DNA of 5,427 nt, from assembly GCA_016192885.1 (NCBI GenBank), contig JACPTH010000244.1:1-5427 (forward strand), given 5' to 3'. This DNA comes from a bacterium. Lineage in GTDB: Bacteria; Muiribacteriota; Ozemobacteria; Ozemobacterales; Ozemobacteraceae. Numbering within the stretch: position 1 is the stretch's first letter; the number at the start of each line of letters is the position of its first letter. The translations under genes and the position numbers were made by a program. The notes under the pieces were generated by a model. The model was not told where the DNA came from and made no database searches. It saw only the letters and a program-made list of their open reading frames with translations. This document shows positions 1 to 5,427 of this stretch, piece by piece.

Positions 1-1
1 G

Positions 2-1321
2 AATGGTCAGAAGGATGATCTTAACCTTAACTTTGAGGTTGACCTGAACCTTGATTCGACAACTCCTATAAGCCCAAAACAGGGGTTTGAATTGGATTCT
101 TCCTTAGAAGGCGAATTAAACCTTGATCTTTCTCCTTCTTCACCCGAAAATGAGGAAAAGGGGTTAAGTTTTGATTTAGAACCTTCTTCGCCTGCTGAAA
201 GTCCCGCCGATATTTCCCTCGATCTCAATGTAGATTCAACGGAACTAAGATTAGACGTTCCTTCAGATGACGGAACTTTTGATTTAGGAGTTGGCCCAAC
301 TGAAATTAAACCTCAAGTTGCAACGCACTCTCCGAAAAAGAGCCCTCCAACCCCGCCTCCATTGCCCCCAAAAGTCGATATGAAACCAGCCCCTGTCATC
401 TCGGAAACTCCGAAAAAACAGCCGACTCCCGTTTCTCCTGCCCCTTCTGAGTCTGAATTTGATCTGGGGCCGCTAACCACCGAAAGCCAATCCATAGATT
501 TAAACATTGGGGAAGGCGACGTCGGGGCGATCCAAGTTGATGAAGCAGCTCAAGGTAACCAAGACTTACCTCAAAGCGAATTTTCCTTTCCTTCCATGGA
601 TTCTCCGGATAATGAACCCGCCGGCCAAGCTCTCGATCTTTCACCTCAAACCTCTTTGGAAACTAATGTAGACAACTTTGATATGAGCGCGGTGGGTTCT
701 TCCGACTCAATGGTAGTTGAATTTGGCGATTTAGACGCCGGAATTCCGGGGTCCGCATCGCAGGCCCAAACTCAAGATTTTGAAGTTGCCGTTGAGCAAC
801 CAGTTGAACCTCAAAAAGCGATTCCAAAATCTTCGGGGAAACCCGCGGTTTCTCCCTCTTTATCTTCAAAACCGGAACCCGTACAAGACGTAGTTTTTGA
901 TTTTTCCGAAAGTACTTTTCCGGTTCCTCCCGCGAAAGTCGTTAAACCACTCGCCCCTACCAAGCCCCTAGAACAGGCCAGGAAAACCCATTTGCCTGAG
1001 GCGGTTGAAGTGGATGAAGATTTGACAAATCTAATTCTCGGAATCGAGGGAAAACCCAAACCTGTCGTAACCCCTCATCCTCCGCAAAGTTCGCGGGAGA
1101 AACCTGAGATTTCCGGGAAACAACAACCTAAAGTGGAATTGAAAGAAATGGAGCCCACGGTGGGAGAAGAAACCACTGAGCAAGTTGCGGAACCTGATGA
1201 AGGAACCTCCATTGATTTCGCTCCGCCAACCGATGAACTTCAAGAAAAATCCGTAGATGCCGTACCAAATATTGAATTGGAACCCCAACCAGAGCCGATT
1301 TTAGAAATTCCCGAAGAATCG
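2..1321 (+). other. Disordered acidic/Pro-rich region with repeated F/L/I-D-L motifs
   Basis: This is the coding stretch for residues 1-440 of the first gene. It lacks regular hydrophobic periodicity and is dominated by Pro, Ser, Glu, Asp and Gln. The motif [F/L/I]-D-[L/F/M] recurs, for example at residues 41-43, 57-59, 73-75, 93-95, 153-155, 165-167, 211-213, 226-228, 299-301 and 404-406, usually flanked by Glu, Ser or Gly. In the first 80 residues it is densest and takes the form LNLDLS, DLNLD or LDLNVD. It looks like an array of short linear binding motifs on a flexible tether; no partner can be named. Confidence 0.7.
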
Positions 1322-2866
1322 GTTCCTCCCACACCGGAAGAATTACTAGCCCAAATAAGAACAAATTTGACTGAAAGCAATGATCCGGACGAGAGATACT
1401 CCCTAGTTCTTTCTCTCCGTGATTTAAGGCTTCCTGAGGTTTGTTCGGATTTTTTGAAGCTTCTTTTTGATGATTTGAAGGATATTCGTGAGGTTGCCGC
1501 GGAATTCCTCGGGGAAATGAGCTGCAAAGAAGCTGTTCGCCCATTGATCCAGTGTTTGGCGACGGGCGATCCATCCCTAAAATTTATTGCCGCTCGCGCG
1601 CTTGGAAGTATTCGTGATGAAACATCAGTCGTTCCCCTTATGAAACTTTTGGAGGAAGACAATGATGATCTTCGGTATGTGGCGCTGGAAGCGCTGGGCA
1701 AGGTAGGAGCTTCCGGGGCGCTTAAAGCGCTTTCCGCTTTTTTAAAGAGCCGCAACCATGATTTACGCTACATTGCATGCGAAGCCATCGGCAATGTTCG
1801 CGAACCGCAATCAGTCTCTTTTCTTCTTCCGATGCTTAAGGATCCGGATTTCGAGGTTAGAGTTAAGGCCATCGAAGCCTTAGGAAAGATCGGATCGACA
1901 GAAGCCTGCGATCAATTGCTGGTTGTTCTTGGCGAAGATAACGAGCGAATTAGGCTCGCAACCATTCATGCGCTGGGTCAGATAAAAAATCCCAATGCGA
2001 TCGATTCATTGACCGACATTTATCAAGTAAGCAATCCGGAGATTAAAGAGAAAATCGTGTGGTCCTTAGGTGAAATAGGTAATGAGCGAGCGGTAGAACC
2101 TCTTCTTTCCCTTAGTCAAGGATTTAATAGCAAACTTACGCTCCTCGGGCTCGAAGCTTTTTCAAAAATTAAATCAGCCAAAGCCGTTCGATTTGTACTT
2201 TCAGTTTTGGATCGTGATGACATTTCCCTAAAACATAAGGCAATTGAGGCTTTGGGTGAGATCGCCGATAAATTAACCGCAGGAAATTTGATTCCGTTTC
2301 TTGAATCCCCCGAACCCGGGCTGAAAATTTCCGCGGCCAAAGCCCTTGGAAAGATCGGAAATGCAATTGCGATCGATCCGTTGGTATCGCGCCTCATGGA
2401 TTCGGAACGTGATGTTCGAATACACGCTATTGAAGCTTTAGGGCTAATTAAAGGAGGAAAGGCAATTCCGCCCTTAATCAATTCCTTGCGTGAACAGGAT
2501 GAGCAGATTATTCAGAAGACGGAATGGGCGTTGTGCGAGCTCCAAGAGATGTCGGTGGACCCAATTACAAAAGCGATTTTCACCGAACCTACTGAAGTTG
2601 TTCCTTCATTGGTAAGGGTTTTAGGTAGAATCGGAAGCATTCGAGGAATTTTTCCGCTTCTAAAAATGCTTGAGGTTGCGGATCCAAAATTGAAACCCGT
2701 TATCGCCGATAGCCTTTTGGCAATCGATAAACACATGACCGAGGAAAACCCTATTTCCGTTATTCTTAAGGAAGGTTATGCTTGGGCGCAGTTTTCAATT
2801 GCGCAAGCCCTTAGCCAGTTGAATGATGAACGAGCACGTGAAAAAGTTAGCGGGAATTCCGGATAA
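2..2866 (+). CDS. HEAT-repeat scaffold protein with long disordered N-terminal region (5' partial, N-terminal part)
   Basis: The frame is open from base 2, so the true start lies upstream; 954 codons are visible and the TTG at 92 is an internal Leu codon. Residues 1 to about 445 are low complexity, rich in Pro, Ser, Glu and Asp, with many short [F/L/I]-D-[L/F/M] motifs and a Pro-rich stretch near 114-142. From residue 460 there are about 16 tandem units of roughly 31 residues with the PBS-lyase HEAT-like pattern: a D-x-x-[VLI]-[RK] turn, then A-x-x-A-L-G-x-I-G, then a second helix such as AVxPLL. Such repeats form superhelical protein-binding solenoids. The family name comes from phycobilin lyases, but nothing here indicates a pigment role. 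No catalytic domain, signal peptide or membrane segment is visible. A scaffold or adaptor role is inference. The frame stops inside a repeat and overlaps the next frame, which continues the HEAT array, so this is probably the front part of a longer protein. Confidence 0.85.
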   Translation, partial: NGQKDDLNLNFEVDLNLDSTTPISPKQGFELDSSLEGELNLDLSPSSPENEEKGLSFDLEPSSPAESPADISLDLNVDSTELRLDVPSDDGTFDLGVGPTEIKPQVATHSPKKSPPTPPPLPPKVDMKPAPVISETPKKQPTPVSPAPSESEFDLGPLTTESQSIDLNIGEGDVGAIQVDEAAQGNQDLPQSEFSFPSMDSPDNEPAGQALDLSPQTSLETNVDNFDMSAVGSSDSMVVEFGDLDAGIPGSASQAQTQDFEVAVEQPVEPQKAIPKSSGKPAVSPSLSSKPEPVQDVVFDFSESTFPVPPAKVVKPLAPTKPLEQARKTHLPEAVEVDEDLTNLILGIEGKPKPVVTPHPPQSSREKPEISGKQQPKVELKEMEPTVGEETTEQVAEPDEGTSIDFAPPTDELQEKSVDAVPNIELEPQPEPILEIPEESVPPTPEELLAQIRTNLTESNDPDERYSLVLSLRDLRLPEVCSDFLKLLFDDLKDIREVAAEFLGEMSCKEAVRPLIQCLATGDPSLKFIAARALGSIRDETSVVPLMKLLEEDNDDLRYVALEALGKVGASGALKALSAFLKSRNHDLRYIACEAIGNVREPQSVSFLLPMLKDPDFEVRVKAIEALGKIGSTEACDQLLVVLGEDNERIRLATIHALGQIKNPNAIDSLTDIYQVSNPEIKEKIVWSLGEIGNERAVEPLLSLSQGFNSKLTLLGLEAFSKIKSAKAVRFVLSVLDRDDISLKHKAIEALGEIADKLTAGNLIPFLESPEPGLKISAAKALGKIGNAIAIDPLVSRLMDSERDVRIHAIEALGLIKGGKAIPPLINSLREQDEQIIQKTEWALCELQEMSVDPITKAIFTEPTEVVPSLVRVLGRIGSIRGIFPLLKMLEVADPKLKPVIADSLLAIDKHMTEENPISVILKEGYAWAQFSIAQALSQLNDERAREKVSGNSG

Positions 2867-4160
2867 GCGTATTCTTGAATGCAGCGGGCAGATTTTACAC
2901 CTGATACAGTTAAATGTCGCGAAACTTTTTTCAATGGTTGGAAACGATAAAGCCATTCCGGTCATCATGGGCTTTTTCCTTGAAGGAGACGTTCCTCAAA
3001 GACAATGGTGTATAGAAGCTCTCGGGGGAATTCAAACCGACGGGGCCCTTGACGCGCTAATAGATGTTTTAAAAAAACCTGAATTCCAAATCCCCCTAGA
3101 TTTATTATCAAAACAGCTCATCGCAAGCAAAAGCCGAAAGCTTGTTGAAAAACTCATGCTTTCCGCTTCCCATCCGGCTGAACCCGTTCGCGTCGCGGTC
3201 GCGGTTGTTTTGGGCGAAACCCGGGATCCTCGGGCAATCCGCACGCTTTCCGGTCTGGTTAAAGACACGTCCGACAAAGTTAGAACCTCTTCAATTGAGG
3301 CAATCGGAAAAATTGGAACCACCGCCGCCGTTCAACCGGCGATCGAAGCTCTTAAAGATTCCATGGAAATAGTTCGTGCAAAAGCCGCTCAAGTTCTAGG
3401 TGAACTCAGAGATACCGCCGCGGTTGAATTCATAGAAAAAACAACCCACGATTCATCCGAAATGGTACGCCGGCTTTCCGTTCATGCACTTGAAAACATG
3501 GCCGATGCCCGGGTCCCCAACATTCTAATTAGCTCAATTGCGGACAAAGCAGAATTGGTTCGGGGAACGGCGGTTGAAGTTCTTGGAAACCGCAAGGATC
3601 GCGTCGCCATTCCGAATCTTATCAAAGCTCTTGAAGATTCCTCTGAGTCAGTGCGGGAGAAAGCTGCTTCCGCTTTAGGAATGATCGGCGATACGAAAGC
3701 GATTATTCCACTTCTTGAAAGGCTGGATGACCCTTCCCCTATCGTTCCATTGGCCTGCAGCGAAGCAATTGTCAGTTTTCGAAGTCGGGCATTCCCGATT
3801 CTTATCGAAGCCTTGAAACATACCGAAGAGCGAATCCGACGGCACTCTACCGACTTGCTCATCCGAATCGGAGATCAAAACCTTGTTTCCAAGTTACTAA
3901 AGGTTGCGACTGATAGAAACAACTTTTTGCGTGAAAATGTTTCTAGAATTCTTGGCCGGATTGGAGATGGAACCGTGGTCGACCCGATAATAAAAATGCT
4001 CCAAGATCGCGCAAGTACGGTGAGAAAGGCTGCTGCGACTTCATTAGGAATGCTAAGAGATATTCGGGCGTTGGTTGCATTGAAAAAAGCGGAACGCGAC
4101 CAAAGCCGCGAAGTTCGCCAGGCCGCATCCGCCGCTCTACAAGAAATTTTTAAAGCTCAT
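1379..4160 (+). repeat. Degenerate ~93-bp tandem repeats encoding about 29 HEAT units
   Basis: The repeats are clear at protein level and only weakly visible in the DNA, so they are old. Best-conserved units begin near 1559, 1835, 2306, 2396, 3265, 3355 and 3628, each with an A-L-G or similar box. The array crosses the change of reading frame near 2841. Units between about 2492 and 3165 depart most from the consensus. Confidence 0.8.
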
Positions 4161-4172
4161 AAACTCGCTTAA
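2823..4172 (+). CDS. HEAT-repeat protein, probably the C-terminal continuation of the preceding gene
   Basis: This frame of 449 codons is bounded upstream by an in-frame TGA at 2820-2822 directly before ATG-ATG at 2823 and 2826. It carries about 13-14 HEAT units of the same PBS-lyase-like type as the preceding frame. They are irregular up to residue 115 and regular from about 116 to the end, for example VRTSSIEAIGKIG near 153-165 and VREKAASALGMIGD near 277-290. The last unit ends at a basic tail, KAHKLA. There is no signal peptide, membrane segment or catalytic motif. It overlaps the upstream frame by 44 bases, displaced by one base. I see no Shine-Dalgarno-like sequence before 2823, and the first 40 residues look like the middle of a solenoid rather than a capped N-terminus. 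I therefore think it is the back half of the upstream protein after a one-base indel. A separate, translationally coupled protein is the alternative. The reading frame is certain; its independence is not. Confidence 0.75.
   Translation: MMNEHVKKLAGIPDKRILECSGQILHLIQLNVAKLFSMVGNDKAIPVIMGFFLEGDVPQRQWCIEALGGIQTDGALDALIDVLKKPEFQIPLDLLSKQLIASKSRKLVEKLMLSASHPAEPVRVAVAVVLGETRDPRAIRTLSGLVKDTSDKVRTSSIEAIGKIGTTAAVQPAIEALKDSMEIVRAKAAQVLGELRDTAAVEFIEKTTHDSSEMVRRLSVHALENMADARVPNILISSIADKAELVRGTAVEVLGNRKDRVAIPNLIKALEDSSESVREKAASALGMIGDTKAIIPLLERLDDPSPIVPLACSEAIVSFRSRAFPILIEALKHTEERIRRHSTDLLIRIGDQNLVSKLLKVATDRNNFLRENVSRILGRIGDGTVVDPIIKMLQDRASTVRKAAATSLGMLRDIRALVALKKAERDQSREVRQAASAALQEIFKAHKLA
2840..2846 (+). 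other. Probable frame-break point: G-AAAAA-G inside the HEAT array
   Basis: Upstream of this run the HEAT pattern is carried in the frame of the first gene, and downstream in the frame displaced by one base. With one A fewer, the frames join as DEREAR-type helix into EKLAGIPDKRILE without a stop, giving one protein of about 1389 visible residues. As written, the first frame passes the run and ends with VSGNSG, which does not resemble a HEAT helix. The displacement is +1, so a classical -1 slippery site does not explain it; the -1 frame meets TAG at 2848-2850. Assembly error in a homopolymer, a real mutation, or +1 recoding are the candidates. Confidence 0.5.
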
Positions 4173-4200
4173 CGAAACGAAAGCGAGTAACGTTTATTTA
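4163..4200 (+). terminator. Hairpin overlapping the stop codon of the HEAT gene, weak terminator candidate
   Basis: ACTCGCTT at 4163-4170 is perfectly complementary to AAGCGAGT at 4181-4188, giving an 8-bp stem with a 10-base loop; the TAA stop starts in the stem. It is followed by AACGTTTATTTA, T-rich but not a true T run. It fills the 29-base gap before the acetyltransferase gene. It may attenuate transcription or protect the mRNA 3' end rather than terminate fully. Confidence 0.35.
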
Positions 4201-4201
4201 A

Positions 4202-4732
4202 ATGGACGATTTTTGGTTATCGGATGTTAATGAGAATTTGCTTGGGAAACTCTACGATTGGATAAAAAATGAAACCCGTTTCGAATACTTTACTTGTCGC
4301 CCGGTCGGAACGGTTCCTAGTTTTGATGAATGGATGAGAAAAACTAAATTGAGCGTTGAGAAAAATGAAATGGTGTTGAAGGTTCTAATCCACAAGACTA
4401 GTTCTGAAACCCCGATTGGAAGAGTTAAGTGCTTCGATTTTAATCCAAGAAACAAAAGTTTTGAAATTGGTTTTTATTTTCCCGAAGAAAATAGGGGAAA
4501 GGGTTTTGGCAAAGTTATTCTCGGCCTAATGTTGGACCACATGTTTAATGCCTCAGATTTTGAGCCCAACAAAATTTACGCAACGACAGCTTCAAATAAT
4601 ATCCCATCGGTAAAAATATTAGAATCTTGCGGGTTCCATAAAGATGGGGAAAATAGAGAACATTATTGGATTAAGGAAAACAGATATAGCCAATTGGTTT
4701 ATTCTATTTTACGAAGCGAGTGGCAAAATTGA
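4202..4732 (+). CDS. GNAT-family N-acetyltransferase, RimJ/RimL-like
   Basis: This is a complete 176-residue protein, the usual length for a single-domain GNAT enzyme, which transfers acetyl from acetyl-CoA to an amine. The acetyl-CoA pyrophosphate loop (motif A, R/Q-x-x-G-x-G/A) is visible as R98-G-K-G-F-G103 after strand SFEIGFYF at 86-93. Motif B follows as N133-x-x-S136 and the helix to CGF at 143-145, which is typical of the Acetyltransf_3 (RimJ/RimL) group. The end, with HYWIKENRYSQLVYSIL at 154-170, also matches that group. The substrate (ribosomal protein N-terminus, antibiotic, amino acid or other small amine) cannot be told from sequence. An in-frame TAA at 4199-4201 touches the ATG, so 4202 is the most upstream possible start; no Shine-Dalgarno is visible before it. 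The gene lies 29 bases after the HEAT gene and is more AT-rich than it (about 28-37% GC in two lines counted by hand), which hints at separate ancestry. Confidence 0.88.
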   Translation: MDDFWLSDVNENLLGKLYDWIKNETRFEYFTCRPVGTVPSFDEWMRKTKLSVEKNEMVLKVLIHKTSSETPIGRVKCFDFNPRNKSFEIGFYFPEENRGKGFGKVILGLMLDHMFNASDFEPNKIYATTASNNIPSVKILESCGFHKDGENREHYWIKENRYSQLVYSILRSEWQN

Positions 4733-4767
4733 ATTTTGCTCGATAATAGAGTGGGCTAATTTTTTTT
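4723..4767 (+). other. Hairpin centred on the acetyltransferase stop codon, followed by a T8 run
   Basis: GCAAAAT at 4723-4729 pairs with ATTTTGC at 4733-4739, leaving exactly the TGA stop as a three-base loop. About 20 bases later, T8 at 4760-4767 runs straight into the ATG of the next gene. An alternative weak stem (CTC 4739-4741 with GAG 4749-4751, extended by G-U pairs) lies closer to the T run. As a terminator it is poor, because the strong stem is not next to the T run and the stem beside it is weak. The T run could instead be part of an unstructured leader for the next gene. Confidence 0.3.
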
Positions 4768-5427
4768 ATGAAAAGTTTTTTGGGGAAGGCATTTAAGTAT
4801 TTTGGGGCACCGGCAAAGGTAGAAGTTTGGGCATTAGAAAAATTCCGGCCAATTATCAAAGCAGCCGTTCTTTTCTTAATTTTTTCGTTAGCTTCTGTTA
4901 CTTTATTAAAGGCTGAATTGTGGCCATGTACCACAATTAAAATTGAAGACGGCGTTCGATTAGGGGAGCGCTGGACTCATAACCCCTGCGTGGTTAAACT
5001 TCTCAACGGAAGCTTTCGCATGTACTTTTCGGATGCTTCTTGCGATCAAAACTACCCAATTGTTGTAAAAAGCGCTATTTCAAGGGATGGTTTGTCGTGG
5101 GAAAAGGAAGATGGAATTCGGATTGGCGCGGGTCATGGCGGCCAGAATGGCTGGGCAAATTCCGCGGATGTAAAAATTCTATCCGACGGAACGTATAGAA
5201 TGTATTTTTCTAGCGATGTTAGCATTTTAAGCGCGGTTTCAAAAGACGGGGTGACCTGGGAAAAAGAAGAAGGAGTTCGAATTAACAATGACTCGTGTTC
5301 CCAAAAATCCGTTCAAGGATCTTTGGTAGTTTTTCTTCCAATGGGCGGCTATCGAATGTACTACTGCGCCGGTGACGGAAAGAATTATAAAATCTTCAGC
5401 GCAATTTCATCTGATGGCCTGTCCTGG
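4768..5427 (+). CDS. Exported beta-propeller protein, glycoside-hydrolase-like five-bladed fold (3' partial)
   Basis: The frame runs from ATG 4768 to the window end without a stop (220 codons); an in-frame TAG at 4747-4749 bounds it upstream. Residues 1-31 are basic and amphipathic and 32-48 are hydrophobic (AAVLFLIFSLASVTLLK), followed by a plausible signal peptidase site after A49, so export or an N-terminal anchor is likely. From residue 55 three similar blades are visible: R-M-Y-[FY] strands at 84-87, 144-147 and 196-199, and [AV]-[IV]-S-x-D-G-x-[ST]-W at about 103-111, 156-164 and 212-220, the first two followed by E-K-E-[DE]-G-[IV]-R-I. This pattern is typical of five-bladed propellers of the GH43/GH32/GH130 type and of non-catalytic relatives. 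Catalytic acids cannot be assigned from this fragment, so an enzyme activity is not claimed. Cysteines at 54, 74, 92, 177 and 200 would allow disulfides. The N-region is long for a signal peptide; TTG at 4780 is the only nearby alternative start. No Shine-Dalgarno is visible; a T8 run abuts the ATG. Confidence 0.8.
   Translation, partial: MKSFLGKAFKYFGAPAKVEVWALEKFRPIIKAAVLFLIFSLASVTLLKAELWPCTTIKIEDGVRLGERWTHNPCVVKLLNGSFRMYFSDASCDQNYPIVVKSAISRDGLSWEKEDGIRIGAGHGGQNGWANSADVKILSDGTYRMYFSSDVSILSAVSKDGVTWEKEEGVRINNDSCSQKSVQGSLVVFLPMGGYRMYYCAGDGKNYKIFSAISSDGLSW

Noticed and set aside
92..94. TTG at 92 as the start of the first gene
   Set aside because: The frame is open to the window edge, the upstream residues have the same D-L-rich character as those after it, and no ribosome-binding site precedes it.
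1682..1731. GCGCT repeated four times with 9/27/9-base spacing and a perfect palindrome GCGCTTAAAGCGC at 1718-1730
   Set aside because: The repeats encode Ala-Leu pairs in HEAT helices (in-frame GCG-CTN codons), so protein repetition explains them better than a DNA-binding site.
1128..1755. Long antisense open frames (148 and 171 codons) opposite the start of the HEAT array
   Set aside because: They mirror the codon bias of the sense gene, have Ser/Arg-rich products without recognisable domains, and the sense strand clearly encodes HEAT repeats here.
2840..2850. Programmed -1 frameshift at the A5 run
   Set aside because: The downstream HEAT frame is +1 relative to the first gene, and the -1 frame meets TAG almost at once, so a -1 slip cannot join the two parts.
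3190..3207. Micro-repeat of GTCGCG
   Set aside because: It encodes RVAVAV within a HEAT helix and is explained by codon repetition.
2823..4172. Annotation of the HEAT proteins as phycobilin lyases
   Set aside because: Only the repeat type is shared; the length, the disordered tail and the neighbouring genes do not fit a CpcE/CpcF-type lyase.
4760..4767. T8 run as a strong intrinsic terminator after the acetyltransferase gene
   Set aside because: The only stem adjacent to it has three Watson-Crick pairs plus G-U pairs, and the T run touches the start codon of the next gene, so termination there would leave no room for a promoter.

Overview
The window reads as bacterial DNA. It has four tightly packed, same-strand genes with intergenic gaps of 29 and 35 bases, standard stop codons and moderate GC (about 45-47% in the lines I counted by hand, lower in the third gene). 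One product carries an apparent export signal. No start codon in the window has a clear Shine-Dalgarno sequence. This style (long HEAT-repeat proteins, an acidic Pro-rich disordered region, an exported beta-propeller protein) suits environmental Gram-negative or candidate-phylum bacteria, but nothing here fixes a taxon.

Region 1 (2-4172) is one long HEAT-repeat scaffold, either split or encoded as two overlapping genes. The first reading frame enters from outside the window. It encodes about 450 residues of low-complexity, Pro- and acid-rich sequence studded with short [F/L/I]-D-[L/F/M] motifs, then about 16 HEAT units of the PBS-lyase-like type. It stops at 2866. A second frame, displaced by one base and overlapping by 44 bases, carries 13-14 more HEAT units to 4172. 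The first frame ends inside a repeat, the second begins inside one, no ribosome-binding site precedes the second, and an A5 run lies in the overlap. The simplest reading is that this is (or was) one protein of at least about 1390 residues separated by a one-base indel. A translationally coupled pair or programmed +1 frameshifting remain possible.

Region 2 (4202-4732) is a complete GNAT-family N-acetyltransferase of the RimJ/RimL type, visibly more AT-rich than its neighbours.

Region 3 (4768-5427) is the 5' part of a gene for an exported beta-propeller protein with repeated R-M-Y-[FY] and D-G-x-[ST]-W blade motifs, related in style to the five-bladed glycoside hydrolases and their non-catalytic relatives. 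It runs off the window.

Short hairpins overlap the stop codons of genes 2 and 3. The genes could be co-transcribed, but I see no functional logic linking the scaffold, the acetyltransferase and the propeller protein. I found no RNA gene, CRISPR array, insertion sequence or attachment site. The most interesting item is the scaffold: a disordered multi-motif tail joined to a very long HEAT solenoid, with a frame break in the solenoid.
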